Shown here one piece after another: positions 9,906 to 22,347 of a DNA stretch of 64,000 nt; position 1 is the first letter of the stretch, and the number at the start of each line of letters is the position of its first letter. The stretch lies in NCBI GenBank assembly GCA_944472155.2, contig OX235279.1:63027564-63091563 (forward strand), written 5' to 3'. The notes beneath the pieces are model-generated. The model searched no databases. It was not told where the DNA came from and saw only the letters and a program-made list of their open reading frames with translations. Source of the DNA: Trichobilharzia szidati. Taxonomy: Eukaryota; Platyhelminthes; Trematoda; Strigeidida; Schistosomatidae. Both the position numbers and the translations under genes were made by a program.

Positions 9906-12900
9906 TCGTGTCTTAGAATTTCTTACGAGCCACAGCCTACATTCCGGAAAAAGGTGCGGTGGTTGTTTGTTGATTGATGTGGAGAGCTAGAAGTATTTTC
10001 AGTTTGCATGTGGACAGTCCCAATTCTAAATCGTTTTCACCTAAACATTTTTTGGAATTCCATTATATTTGTAGAAAGTGAGCACATGATATCCAATGCA
10101 GCTTTTGTTTCCACGTGGAGTTAGGAAGCTGACATCACTTTGGTCAGACCTATCTACAAGCACTTAAATTCCGTGTTAGTGCACATGACAAAGGAAAAAT
10201 CTTTGGGATGATCCAGCCTGAAAGCGACAGACTCCCAAAAAATGTGCAGGGTTTCGCTTCAAATCGGATGTTGGAAGGCCGTTGAATGTCACCTCTTCCT
10301 GCTGTATCTTGGACCTATGATACAGGGATAGGTAATGCCATCTAGTACACGTGACAGCTTTCATTCTCTACGTTTACCAGTGCATGTTTTATCCTGCAGG
10401 AAACTTTATTTCCATTTAATAGAGGGTGCCAAAGAGGAATCGGTGAATTTTCACACCAGATTTGGGGGACCATTGGGACGCATACCACTTGGTTTACGGC
10501 ACTCGGGAGCACTTATCACAGGATGTTAGAAAGCACGCTCCTTTAGAAAGTCTTACAGCCTTAATTTCTTAGTCTGACATGCAGAGAACTAGGCACCCTG
10601 TACCCACCGGTCATGCTGCTTCTAAGCGGCCAGCACGGGGAAATGTATAACAGGTTCACTATTTCGGGACTTTCCCAGCACATACGAACTCAACAAGTGA
10701 AACAGGTGTCACTGTTGATGTGATTAAACAAATTCTACAATACAAAATTGCGGGAATGATCCCTTGTCCACTGTATGATGTAACTATGGCCTTCAATAAG
10801 CCGGGATTGGTTACGCACATCAGCTAAGATATTCTGGTGTTTCAGCCGTATGTGGACGACACTGACTCCTTCGGACATCCTCCCAAGTCATTCAGTATAG
10901 GTGTACCTAAATGTAGGGCCTCAAGACCTAATTTGTAAATGTATTCTCGTTAAGAACAGGAAGTACGAGGTGGTTGTACCCTTGTCTCATACTTCTGACT
11001 GAACATCAGTGACGGCTGGCATAGTTGTTTAGTCCAGTTGTAGAAAACACGTCTTCGGGCCAACTGCTAAAGGCCGCCCTCGACTGATGACTACAGTGAG
11101 TAATTTGAATGTTTCCTAATGCTGCCTTAGGAATCTGTCAGGAAGTCCATTATCCTACAAACCCAAACGTCAAGGAGTGTGTTTATACCACATACAACTG
11201 GATGCATATGCCAGACGTATGTGCTCGCAAGAATCCAGTCAGTGATCTCGGCATATGGGCAAGCATTAAGTCAGAGGTAGACTGGAGTCTGTTATCCTGT
11301 AAGAAGATTGTTGATTGCAGCAATCAGCTAACATCCATTACATTTTAAATGACAGTTTCCTTTTCAGAGGCAAAGAGGATTCTGCTGGGAATTGCAGCAG
11401 TGCACGAACTGATTGAGCCACAGATGGATGAAGGCATACTACGCCTTGGTAATGTGAAACATAAATAGTTTTCTCCCCTAACTAATATTAGCAGCAAACA
11501 GATTAGTAACCAGGAAAGGCTGTCAATACATTTACGACTTTATGAAGTTAGGGGCCATCTATCCAAAAACGGATGCAATCCCACGATGTATCGCACTGCA
11601 ATCTTCGTCAGGCAAAACACTCTTTCCTTGAAAACTGGCCTTAAGCAGTATCATGAAACCTTTACAAATGCTGTCATCGTCACCATCGCCAACACGCAAC
11701 GTCATGAATTTGTAGATTTCGGCAATATCTAACTTAATATCTTCTGGTGTTTAATAATAATAGTCATGGTAACTTCAAAGGGGTGTTCATGAGATTACAA
11801 GGTGATAATTTTTCTGCTGTTCTATCCTTCAGTAGAAAGGCCAAATAAGGTCATAAGGACTTTAGAGGACACGCCTACCGAGCCTGAAAAGCTGACTCAG
11901 TTGTTGTGGGCGATTGGAACACCAATTTGGAGTTCTTCTTAAAGACAGAAAATGAAGTTGTGTTCGAAGCATCCCTGAAGAACACGAATTTTAAGGATTC
12001 ACTAGTAAGTTAACTCAAGGCCTGCTCCATACACACCACCTCTTTGTCTCATCCGCGAAGATATAACGCTAAAGTATCGGTTAGATATTTACTGAATTTC
12101 ATACTCCCAACTGACTTCTCTCGTCATCACTCTTTATACCGAACTCCGACAGAGTTGTCCTTGATAAAGCGTTCATTCTACCAGATGCCCTTATGTCAGA
12201 CGACTTCTTTTCAGTTAATTGCCTGCCAATTATTGCCAGTAAATTCGCCTCTCTGACTACAAAGAAGTGGGAAACCCAGGAGCAGGTAGCTGCGGCCACA
12301 AAAGATTACTTCCACAATTTCCAAGACGGTACAATGATGAGGTCGATAAAAGTACGTTTGAGTTAAAAGTGTATGACTTAAGTAATACATCTTGTATTCA
12401 CTTTCCGCCCAACAAAATTTGTCAGCTTATTTCAGTAGGCCTCTGGAAAGCTTTCTCACAGGTGATGAATGTGTAAGTAATACCATGAATGTCACCTAAG
12501 TATCCAATCACTTTGGGGAAATATGTCGCTAAATCCAAGTCGAATAATACCACTGCTGTTACCGTCAAATTCAAGCGGCAAAATGATGCTATAAGGCCAA
12601 AAGGCAAAAGGTGAGAAAAGTTGAAAGAGATGGAAAAGGAGTACAGTGCGGGGGAATTTTTTCACGTAGTCAATGTTCGCCCATTATTCTATCACTGTCC
12701 ATGGCTATTAACCTATCTCTATTCAACGGTTTTAACCCGTCTTTGCCTGATTGATGAGTGCTCAGTAATGGTAGAAATCCATTTAAAATTCACTTAAAGC
12801 ATGGATGTATTTCCCACAAACTAATACATAGATACTCTGCGGAATATTTCTATATGGTATGAACTGGATTTATGGAATCATTACTGTGGACAAGCTACAA

Positions 12901-13475
12901 CTTTTTTACCAAATGTGGTACGCATTTGGATATTGATCCATATAAGGATTATCCTGACAGGTCACTGATCTTTAATAATGATGACAACGTATATGATAAC
13001 ATAATGAACAGTCTATCAACACATGTTGACGATTTTTGAAGTGGCATGACATATCTGCAGCTTTTGCTGCACGCTTTAAGGCATTCACACGTGTGACAAT
13101 TTTGGTTCGTACGAACAAACTGGTCTAAGCGTATATGAAAATGATTGTTTGCATAGGAGAACGTTGTTTATTACTGTTGAGAATTATGTCTGTGTGACGT
13201 AGTTGTTACAGTCACTGCACGAATAACCCCCAAAGAGGATGCACACTCGAAATCCTTGGCCCAAAATCTCGAAAAATCCCATACAAACATTAGACAACCG
13301 CATCCCAAAAAGCGAAGTTACTTCAAATACATTTGAATTAAAACCGGAGTGGTTAGAGATACTGCAACAACTATCATTCCATTTAACAAATGTATCAGAT
13401 AATCACGGTGCAAAAATTTATTTATGAGGCCGTCCGGTATCCAAACACCAAGAGCACAGTGGGTGAACACACAAC
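9906..13475. other. No gene recognised
   Basis: About 3.5 kb of DNA with many short, uninformative frames. A YVDD-like string occurs near 10850 but lacks any flanking reverse-transcriptase motif. Probably old transposon debris, but nothing can be named. Confidence 0.35.
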
Positions 13476-13479
13476 GGCT

Positions 13480-13645
13480 CACAGTTAACAGAAATGTGCA
13501 CTCAAACGAAAAAATATGAAAGTACATTAAGTACAAAAATGGTCTAATTTACACTAAAATGTAAAACGGTATACAGAGCACAACTTTAATATTTGTAGGT
13601 ATAATATTGGACTTTACAGTTTCTGTATTTCGCCTCTGACCTTGT
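13480..13645. repeat. LTR-end-like repeat, copy at 26.2 kb
   Basis: Resembles 26214-26345 in order: GTTAACA, TGCACTCAAAC, then ACTTTAATATTTGTAGGTATAATATTGGACTT against ACTTTAGTATTTAACAGTATAATATTAGACTT. The second copy separates Pao and Gypsy remnants, so a terminal repeat is likely. The alignment contains gaps. Confidence 0.4.
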
Positions 13646-14285
13646 GAAGTGTATCCAGGCTTAAATAAGCAAAATTATATTGTGGCGTGGGGATAAAGGC
13701 TATCACGATGTATTTTCGCACAGTGTATGGGTTATGGTGTTCATGCCTATAGAGGCGTTATAAGCGTTCATTTCTGTGAAAATGGGTTCTAATTAAGTAG
13801 TTTTAGGCTTCTGAGGTCGAAAGAAGCGATATTTCAAGGTATTGTGTCCGTATTAATGCGTAATACTGTCTTGATATCCCAGATGAATTATTGCGAGGAA
13901 AGGCATGCGTTTAAAGAAATTATGCATAGAAATGACTGTTATTTTCCTTTGAGAGCCTGTAAGCTTTGTTATTTGGCAGTTGCTTTAGATTGACCACAGG
14001 CAGTGGTTGTTGTCACAGCAGTTATTCTATGAGAATCAAGTGACTGAAAAAGAATAAGCCTATAGACATAAGTTAGATGTTTGTTCTGAAGAGGTTAAAC
14101 ACTTTTATTTTCATCCGTGATGATTGAAATCTTCCATAACATATCGAACAAATCATGCGATGGATGAGACAAGCGGCTGAATTTCGTGGTGATTATGTCC
14201 ATTTTGATGAAGTTCGTGGCTAAAATTGCTCAGCCGAAGATGGGTTACCAGCTGAATTTACACTGTTACATGGAATTTCGGAAGA
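13646..14285. other. No gene recognised
   Basis: No supported gene or recognised repeat in this stretch. Confidence 0.35.
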
Positions 14286-14289
14286 CCGT

Positions 14290-14700
14290 AACTGCTCAGT
14301 GCACTGAATGGCATTGTAGCAGCAAATAATTCCCCAAAATCATTGGCCACAGCATTCATCACCGAACATTGGATGTTGACCATTACTGCTTAAGTCAACT
14401 TGTTTAACTGAAGCCTTCCGATCAAGCATCCACGCCATTTGGTACTCCGTCGTGTCACGTTCGTTCGTTCGTTCGTACACGATCCCCAGCTAGCTAAGCA
14501 ATCATCTCGCACTCCGATTCGGTCCCCAAATATATCTCGTAATTTGGACGATCAACTCTAGTGTTTTGCTTTGCCTTTGGTCTACGCGGAACGAATACTA
14601 TAGAAGTTGTGGGTATTAGGTCTTGCGTAAGTATACTTCGTACTATCCGTGAACGTCAATACCTGAACTGGTGAGCCCTGCCGCTAACCTCGTCTTTGGT
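14290..14700 (+). repeat. Gypsy 5' leader/LTR-like region
   Basis: Matches the minus strand of about 24660-24240: TTCCCCAAAAT, CACAGCATTCATCAC, ATCCACGCCATTTGGTACTC, GTCGTGTCACGTTCGTTCG, AGCTAAGCAATCAT. At both sites a Gypsy-type gag follows at a similar distance. It includes a (CGTT)n run at 14456-14477. Confidence 0.6.
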
Positions 14701-15067
14701 AAATACACAGACAAATCCGGTGAGTTCGTTCCATTTGGTATTTGTTTCTGCACTATTTTCAAAGTATATATATTTCGTCATGAGTGATCATACTCCTAAG
14801 GTCATTCGTATTTGCTCAACTGCCAAAACCATTCAGCTCGTACTATTTTGGCCAAATAATCGTGAATCATGGTTTCAGATAGCTGAGTCTGATTTTAGTG
14901 GGCATGGGTTAACTGATCAACGTTCACAGTTCCTTGCAGTTGTTCGCGCCCTACTGCAGGAATTCGGCAAGTGCGTAACTGTACAGATGTCGAGCCCAGA
15001 GGTAAGTAACTCGTGCAAGTTGTTTAAAGCAACCCTCCTAAGAAGACGCGGTACGTTCAACGTTTGC
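14701..15067 (+). pseudogene. Gypsy gag fragment
   Basis: An open frame whose likely start is ATG near 14780 (MSDHTPKVIR). It contains LVLFWPNNRESWFQIAESD, GLTDQRSQFLAVVRALLQEF and LFKATLLRR. This is the pattern of schistosome Gypsy gag capsid regions (FWPxNxxxWFxxAEaxF, tdqrtkf..Vv..L..e, Y..LKa.LLkR). Gag codes the structural shell protein of the retrotransposon particle. The frame stops just after LLRR, where the family continues with TGLSDRQRLD, so the gene is truncated and followed by unrelated ORF1 sequence. A second gag of the same kind is on the minus strand at 24.2 kb. Confidence 0.65.
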
Positions 15068-15175
15068 GTTACATTTTAGCTTGATTCGCTATATATTTCT
15101 ATTTTTGCTGTGAGACTCGTACAAGTGTTTCTCCAATTCCATAATTGTAACCAATAACTCTTTCACTAATTAGTT

Positions 15176-16301
15176 ATGGTTAGTCATACAAAAAAGCCAC
15201 GAACTCAGTCACCTGTCAACGTGATGACTAATAGTACATATATGCTCGCAACAACGAGCAGCACAACCCCCACGAAGTATAGGAGTGAGGTGCACAGCTT
15301 GCCAATACGCCGCAAGCGTCGAGCTGCCTGTTCACTACCATCTACTGTGGCTGAAACTGAGGGCGAAAACTTGATGACAACCAGCAGTAGCATCGCCTCT
15401 ACAAACTCAGCACCTGGTCCTGACATAAACTTCTTCACTTCTCCTTATGTACGTGTCACAAAACTTCAGATACCAAGTCCAGCTCCAACACTTACTTCAG
15501 AAATAGAACGACTAAAGTTGTCTGTAGAAGAACTGAAGGCTGAGATGCGGGGCATAAGGTGTAGTAAAGTTATGAATGCAGGATTTTCAGAAAATTTGGC
15601 CAACTGTGATATAAAATCACAGGCCTATCTTGACTAGGACCATAAACCCTGGCGAACTTGACACAGAATCAGTAACCAAGGTAGACACCTTGATAAACTT
15701 CATCACAACAGAGGTTATCAAAAGACTTGATTATAAACCAAGTATGATTGTCTACAATATACCAGATAATGAGGGGCTGAAAAAGGTTCAAAGCATCTTA
15801 CTTAGGGCGGCGAAAGTGCCTAACTCCCAAACAAAATGTCACAGACTGAAGAAGAGTCAGCACGACCACTGCTGTCCTATACGCCTTCAGTTCGAAACGC
15901 AGACAGAGCCTAAAAAATTTACCCAAACACAACGCTTCTTATTACAGGACACAAGCTACAAACAGATAAAAGTTGTAGCAGATAAGACAGTGATTGAAAG
16001 GTGTGCTTACACTCACCTTAATAAACCAAGTGGCAAGACACGGCAAGCCACTAAAATAGATAAACACACTGCCAACACGGTAGAACTCATAGCCTCCACC
16101 CTCTCAAATCTCACAAAAATAGCCCCACAGAAAACGAAACCAAACGAAAGACTTGTGAGCTATAATCTTACTCCTAAAGTAACTCCTCCTCCCTCCACGG
16201 TGGATCTAGATATGTCTGTGGACAGCCATAAGATGGAAATCAATCCCTCTTGTAAGCTGACCTCCCTTCCACCACTCCTTCCAGTAAACACAACTTTCTG
16301 A
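15176..16301 (+). pseudogene. Non-LTR retrotransposon ORF1-like, frameshifted
   Basis: Two overlapping frames, 15176-15637 and 15630-16301, make one broken ORF1. The first part is Ser/Thr-rich with a short coiled coil near its end (SEIERLKLSVEELKAEMRGI). The second contains PSMIVYNIPDNEGLKKVQSI, a short CHRLKKS segment, then PIRLQFETQ, FTQTQRFLL and ADKTVIERC. That is the RRM-like nucleic-acid-binding pattern of CR1/L2-type ORF1 proteins. The frame changes near 15635. The tail is Thr/Lys/Pro-rich. No ORF2 follows; instead the opposite strand carries a Pao integrase. The CR1-like assignment is by motif style only. Confidence 0.5.
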
Positions 16302-17260
16302 CGTCTCTTATCGACGAGGCATCCCTTGTTCTCACTTCAGCAATCCTTACCAACCCATCAATATTGGAAGTCTTCCTTTCTACCAATCCTATCATTTCTG
16401 TTCGCTACTAGGACTACATCATCAGTTTTCAACTTTGGAGGTGACCTAAGCCATTTGTCCCTTGCTTTCAATGTTAACACATATTCTTTGAACTAACTTT
16501 TCCAAAATATATCCTCCAGGTATCTGGGTTGTGCCCATCTTCTAATCATAGGTCTTGGTTCTATGTTCAAATCTCCCATGCCCCGCTTACCTCTTAATAG
16601 TAAGAACCTATTTAAATTCAGCACGTCAAAATCTTTGACGTCATCCCTTAAAAGTGATAGTTGTGGATCGTTCAGATTCCGTTCTGCCCAGCACAAAAAT
16701 GTTTCCAGGGTTTCATTAGTCAAGCTTTGATGTTTATTTACGACACTTTGAACTCGCCTAATAATTCCTTTAAGTCTCTCCCATACCCCGCATCTGTGAC
16801 TGGCTTGTTGCCACTCACTGTTCCTTTTCTTAAACTATTCGTAAAATTTCATGTCAGGATTTCCAAACACCTACTCTAGAATTCCTACCCGAGATTATTG
16901 AAACTAATCTATCTACCCACACAGCTAGTTCTGCAAGGTCAGGACTATCTTCCTTAATGATTTCACCCCACGCTTCCCTTTAGGTAGCCTTTAAGATAAA
17001 CATCTTCGCCTTGTGTATATCGTCATCTCCTGATGATCCCACATTTATGACATCGAATTCTTGAAGATACTTGGCTTTCAGGTATAGAGCATATCTGGTC
17101 AGCCAGGCGGTAGCCTTAAATTCATAAATATGAATCTCTCCAATCTGTAGGACAAAAACAAGCATTTTCGACAGTTGAAGAGGTGAGCATGAGTTCAAAT
17201 GCTTAACGTTGAAAAGATATGAAGCTAATTTCAATTAAAATAGCAATCCTCGCCTAGTTA
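16302..17260 (-). pseudogene. BEL/Pao integrase remnant with core deleted
   Basis: On the minus strand, 17234-16900 gives ATAWLTRYALYLKAKYLQEF and HKAKMFILKAT then REAWGEIIKEDSPDL, resembling the pre-integrase and zinc-binding lead-in of Pao pol (a.ll.ka..f.........QrEafgeEI). Then 16723-16300 gives LNRFLLLRGK, IRRWAQPRYLEDIFWK and DDVVLVANRN, the Pao integrase C-terminus (TPnhFLlGR, RW..vq.la..FWrrW, GdvVLv.d). The catalytic D,D,E core between them is missing or unrecognisable, and several stops interrupt. Non-functional. Confidence 0.6.
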
Positions 17261-17539
17261 ACTAGCTTGCTAGTTTTCCAGCCGGTCCCAAGCCCGGGTA
17301 AACAGGGGGGGTTGGGGGCGAGACTAGCAACCCCACAGCACTAAATCTTTCAAACCACCAGAGAAACCTCAGTGCGCAGAAAATAAATTCAAAAACTTCA
17401 AGTAACAAAAATCTTATTCTTCGTTTGTATCTGAGAGACGAAATGACTCAGAGGGCTGATGAAAGCCTCCGAAAAGTCAGTCAGCTAGACGTGTCTTTTC
17501 TCGATGAAAGCAAGAATAAGAATGGGGACAAGGAATGTC

Positions 17540-18985
17540 CATACAATGTACCAGACTTAGAAGGCTGCCCAGATAGACAAAGAAATGCTAAGACATGGAA
17601 TCTGGAAGAAAGGCAAACCCATCGAGCTACCGAAGGGCGACTTAGGCCTGTGCAAGAATTGGCGTGGAATAATATTCTTACCCACACCAAGCAAAATACT
17701 AATTCGCATCATCCTGGATAGAATAAAGGATGCGCTGGATACAGAACTCCGCCCACCACCAGGAACAAGTTAGTTTCGGTAAAGGTAAATTATGTGCCGA
17801 TCAAATTGCAGCTTTACGCATCATTATCAAACAAAGCATAGAATGGCAGTCAAACCTCTACCTCAACTTCATCGATTTCGAAAAGGCCTTCAACAGCGTC
17901 GACCGAAACGTAATTTGGAAACGACTTCATCACTACGGAGTGCAGTGCCTAAATTTTTATCGAACTCATTAAACAGCTATATGACAGTAAGACGTGTCAG
18001 GTGATCCACAACAGAAGACTCAGGGAGGCGTTCGAAGTGAATATAGGAGTCAGATAAGCTGGCTAACCATTATCACCGATGATATTCTTAATCGTGGCAG
18101 ACCGGACTATGCGTCAGATTATGGGCAGTGAGGAGTCAGGAATACGCTGGACCACTGGTAAGAAGAATCTAGAAGGTCTAGATTTCGCAGATGATTTGTG
18201 TTTAATGTCACAAAAACTCGAAGACTTGCAGGCAAAGACTAACACATTGGCTGAAGAAGCGGCCAGCGAAGACAGGACTGTGGGTGAACATACAGAAGTG
18301 ATGAAGACAGCCAACGAACTGCAACAACAACAACCAGCACCAGTCACCATCGACGGGAGAGATATAACGGAGGTTACCTCCTTCATTTATGTAGGAAGCA
18401 TCGTTTCAACCACAGGTGGAAGGGCTGAAGTTGTCGAAATCGGAATAGGAAACGTAATACACCTTTACCAATCTGAAGTCAGTTTAGAAATCTTCTGCAC
18501 CCAGCATAAGGAAAGAGATACGGATTTCCAACACCAATATCAAGTTGGTCCTTCTATACGGGTCAGAAATTTGCACTGAATGTCACAAAAAGGATTTTCA
18601 GCAGGCTAACGCAGACTTTCATTAAGAGATGCCTTACTGAAGATCAAATGGCCAGCTAGAAAGAATTAGCAACAAGAAACTGTGAGGGTAAACCAAGCAA
18701 GAGCCAATCGCTCAACAAATATGTGGAGGAAAATGAAGATGGATAGGGCATACGTTGAGGAAGCCGTCGAATGACATCGGGCGCCAGGCCATTGTTCGAG
18801 TGGAATCCAAATGGGAGGCGACGAGTGGGTGGTCGGTGCAAGGGTGACATGGAGGAGATGAGAGAGTTTGGGCAATAGTGGGCCCAGCTGAAGAGGATAG
18901 CAGAAAATAGAACAAATTGGAGATGTGTTTTCGAAGCCCCATGTTCCACTCCGAACCCAGAGGAACAACAACAAAGCAAGTATAA
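17540..18985 (+). pseudogene. Decayed RTE-type reverse transcriptase
   Basis: Fragments in three frames follow the intact copy at 60.7 kb in order. These are CKNWRGIIFLPTPSKILIRI (17.65 kb), NFIDFEKAFNSVDRNVIWKR (17.9 kb), LDFADDLCLMSQKLEDLQAK (18.2 kb), SFIYVGSIVSTTGGRAE (18.4 kb) and EWNPNGRRRVGG (18.8 kb). The conserved RT motif A (FIDFEKAF) and motif C (FADD) are both readable. Many frameshifts and stops, and a lost fingers domain, show that this is an old copy. Apparent minus-strand frames at 18656-19055 are only its antisense. Confidence 0.75.
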
Positions 18986-19975
18986 ATAGAAGAATAATGC
19001 TTCTGCTCCTAACATTGACAGGCCTGCTCAGCTTCTTATGGTGGTGCGACGCCATGGACCCTACGCAAACCCGTGAGACATCTCACGAGTCATTATTTCC
19101 TATATTTTCTAGTTTTACGGATTTCTGAAGCCACTTTTGACTAAACTATCACTTGTAAACTTGACAATAAACTTTTATCTGAGTAATATCACACTGCATT
19201 TTATCTTAACTACCTAGGCATGTATTGAAGCTAAAACTAACTGTTTTCCTTCGCATTCTTCACTTTTTTAAAGTCTGGTTGAGCTGACTGGAATAACATG
19301 ACAACATCGATGCTTGAGGAAAGCTATATTTTCATCGAAAACGTCATAGTTTCTATGATAAGACTCATATGGTTAGCATAACACATTGTAAACTTGAATT
19401 ATAACTCCAGGGACTCTATGGTTCCCCCTGGTATATATCTTTTAAATGTACTTTCAATGATATATTTACCTTAATTGTGTTTTGCGCCAGTTTGCATTTT
19501 CTCAGGAGGTTCTCCTCTCCTTGAGATGGCTTTTAACCACGTGTGGACACAGCACTGACGCAAATATAAGTCTTCGTTGGTTGACTGTAACCCTGATGGC
19601 GACCTTAGCGAAGGGTTAATTATGATTCGGCAGTCTAAATTATTGAAAAGTTGCTAATTTATTGATATTTTCCGGTTGTAAACTATACCTTATTTGATCG
19701 TACCTGTAAAAATGGTATGCATTTCATGTAAAAACTGCCCGTTTTTCCCGTTTACAGATTACTATTATTTATACCAAGAGGAGTAATATTCATAAAGTGA
19801 GTGCATATCAGTGTATGTCAGTTTAACGGTCGCTTATAACTTCTCTGGCACACTAGAATACAGGTGGTCCATCTCCTCCACTCGACTATAAGCAGTTCAT
19901 CTGTCCCGAGAATTCTGGAAATTCCCATCAACTATCATTGAGATCATTCAAGCTGGTGTATTACCTTGGCACTAA
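18986..19975. other. No gene recognised
   Basis: AT-rich stretch without a supported gene. It includes the inverted partner (19695-19745) of the dispersed repeat at 8345-8400. Confidence 0.4.
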
Positions 19976-19979
19976 ATCC

Positions 19980-20900
19980 GCAGAGTTCTGCTAGGATGGT
20001 ATATGTCTTGATTATTCAACGCTCTATTCTTCGCGAATTCGATACACTGTTTTTTACAAGGCGTACATACCTTACTGACTCACCACGTATATAACGTATC
20101 ACTGTCTTAGAGTCGGTCCATGACATGCTATGAGACGAATGGTAATTAAGTTCGTTCAGCACCGTAGCGGACATCTGAATGGCCAACAAGACAGCGATAA
20201 GTTCCAGCTTTTGAATCGAAATAGTCTTCAAGGGTGCTACTCTGGAATTTCCGATCACAAAGAGAACACCTATCTATTCTTTCTGGGTTGTTCTAAGGTA
20301 AACCACGGCTCCATGCCCGAGTTCGGAGGCATCGGAGAAAAATCATGAAAATCTGTTACTCCAAGATCCTTCTCTAACTTTACCGGGCATGCAATACAGT
20401 GTTGACGCAACAAATTCAGGTTGCTGGCCCATTTTCTTTGTTCCAAGGCATTTGCCCCACTAAGTGGGTCATCCAACCGCAATGTTCCACCGTATGTCTT
20501 TCTTGCGGGGAGAAGACAGGATGCAGCTAGTGAATCAAACAAAGATGATAATGCAGACAACATGCCTCTCCGTGTCACTGGCTTGTAGCCATTACCAACA
20601 CCAAACTCAAATGTACTACAAATGACACTCCTTGGAAAACCTAATGTACGCTCAATCGGGAGTGGATTGGCCCCGTAAATCTCACACGGAGGGTGCTCTG
20701 TCTTCTGAAGTTATACACCTCAAGATGCCTAGGTTGTTGGAGACCCATTTGGTTAGAAAAACTAGCCTTAGCTAAGGCATTGCCAACATTTGATATGAAG
20801 CTTATCGCGGAGTAATTCACATCAAAAGATACCAAGCAATCATCCGAGTCAAAATGGTGGTAGTTACGCCATTGAAACCTGGATATAGCTTTGTGCAGGG
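19980..20900 (-). pseudogene. BEL/Pao reverse transcriptase-RNase H remnant
   Basis: Read 20900 to 19980. Residue strings include TRRGMLSALSSLFDSLA then LLPARKTYGGTLRLDDPL, matching the Pao segment after the RT palm (TKRgiLS.vss.fDPLGf..P..l..k). RVAPLKTISIQKLELIAVLL and HSMSWTDSKTVIRYIRGES follow, matching Pao RNase H (k.RVAPlk..tiPRLELqaAll, WtDS..vl.yI). The RT palm motifs further upstream are poorly kept and the integrase is absent. Several frames and stops; a fossil. Confidence 0.7.
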
Positions 20901-21214
20901 CAAAATTATCACAAAATGGTGAAGACGAAACGCCGACGGAAATTTTGTCATGTAAGCCTCAGGCAATCTCTATCACTAAATGGCATATTTACTTGCAAAA
21001 CCATTTCTTCTATATACGATGCTGAAGCTACCGGAGAACAGCTCAATCTTAGCAACATACCGACCAACGATTCCATAGGGGATCAAATAAAGTCGTCAAC
21101 TTAACTGAACCTCAGCCGTTTCAGTTTCAACGATGAATTTGTTTGTCCGCGCAGACTGAAACACATAGTGGTCAATATAATTTTCACATGACAAGGGCTC
21201 CACAGCTTCGTTGT

Positions 21215-21490
21215 GGTGTGATTATCTAGTCGTACACTCTCGCCTAATCATCGTCAACAAATACATCTTTCAGAAGGCATAAGTGTTATATTCCCCCTTC
21301 GCTAGTTGGGGGGGGTTGTTAAGGGCAGCCTGGCCACCAAGTTAGGTGGACCGGGCGAAATAGTCAGCAGGTAGTTTGGTTGGAACTAAGGTCTAGCAGG
21401 ATTGGTAGTCACACAACAATCGAGTGCATTACTTTTAGTCCAAACCAACTGGAAACGAGTTCAAAAACATTCAGGCAGCCTAACTAACTG
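21215..21490 (-). repeat. LTR-like repeat (copy at 9.6 kb)
   Basis: Homologous over its length to 9630-9905. It lies left of the minus-strand Gypsy remnant at 21759-24215, where a 3' LTR would be expected, though the integrase that should separate it from RNase H is missing. It contains a G-run (21307-21315). Confidence 0.5.
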
Positions 21491-21758
21491 TTTTCCTATA
21501 ATCCATCCAAAAAACATTGTTTTTTATTAACGAGAAGACAATATTTCTTAGAGTGTTACAGTGACTGGCTAGTTAAGAGATTGTTTTCACAAACTAAGGC
21601 CAAAATGAATGGTAGACATGTAAATTCCACAAACCAACTTTGTGGAATTTAAATAGTAATCATCCACGCTTGTACAACTGGCGCGTTCCTGCACAGACAG
21701 GAATAAATAAATTATTATCCAGAAGTTATCTGCCTGATGTAGTGCACTTTGTTTCCAA

Positions 21759-22336
21759 CTATAGGTGCCTCGAGTAAAAGACGGATGGCTGGCACTTATT
21801 GTTGACCAGCTGTTGTAGAACTGAGATTGCCGTGTCCGATGCATCAGCCGAGTTACGTAATTGTGGCGCTAGACTTCGGTACATAAGTGGGGTGGCGTCC
21901 GCGATGGCATTTTTAACCTGGAAGAAAGGATTTTCAGCGGATGCGTCAAGTTCAAAGAACCTGTTATTCCCTCGAAAAAGGTCTGTCAGCAGCTGAATCA
22001 GGGAGACACCGCTGGGAATAAACCATCGGTAATAACTTTCCAAGTCATTAAAAGTGCGAAGATTTTTCATCGTATTTGATTCTGAAAAGTTTAAAATTGT
22101 CTCAACTTTACTGGCCAGTGGGTGGATACCTTTGCAATCAATGTTGTGACCAAGAAAGTCCTGTGATTTCACTCCTATTTAACTATTTTTGGATATTTAT
22201 ATATGTTTACACACATGTGTGCACTTCTAAAGCTAATTCTAAGTGTCTAAAGTGAGTTTCCTCGTCTGGACGCGAAATGAGGCAGTCGTCTAAGTATGCA
22301 CGTACTAAGTCAAAGCCGCGAAATGCTTCGTCAACG
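21759..22336 (-). pseudogene. Gypsy RT (3' half) and RNase H remnant
   Basis: After the SINE insertion the frame resumes as FHRFVDEAFRGFDLVRAYLDD then CLISRPDEETHFRHLE, giving the RT catalytic YLDD. Then come DFLGHNIDCKGIHPLASKV, FNDLESYYRWFIPSGVSLIQ and LLTDLFRGNNRFFELDASAE, the Gypsy thumb and connection. RNase H-like DASDTAISVLQQ and CQPSVFYSRHL follow. This is the 3' part of the pol gene whose 5' half is at 22694-22960. No integrase is recognisable before the LTR-like repeat at 21.2-21.5 kb. Confidence 0.75.
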
Positions 22337-22347
22337 AATCGGTGGAA

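Noticed and set aside
10840..10890. YVDD-like string as a reverse-transcriptase active site
   Set aside because: No RT motifs flank it in the same or neighbouring frames; stop codons lie close on both sides.
18656..19055. Two overlapping minus-strand frames of 119 and 129 residues
   Set aside because: They are the antisense of the RTE C-terminal region (EWNPNGRRRVGG block on the plus strand).
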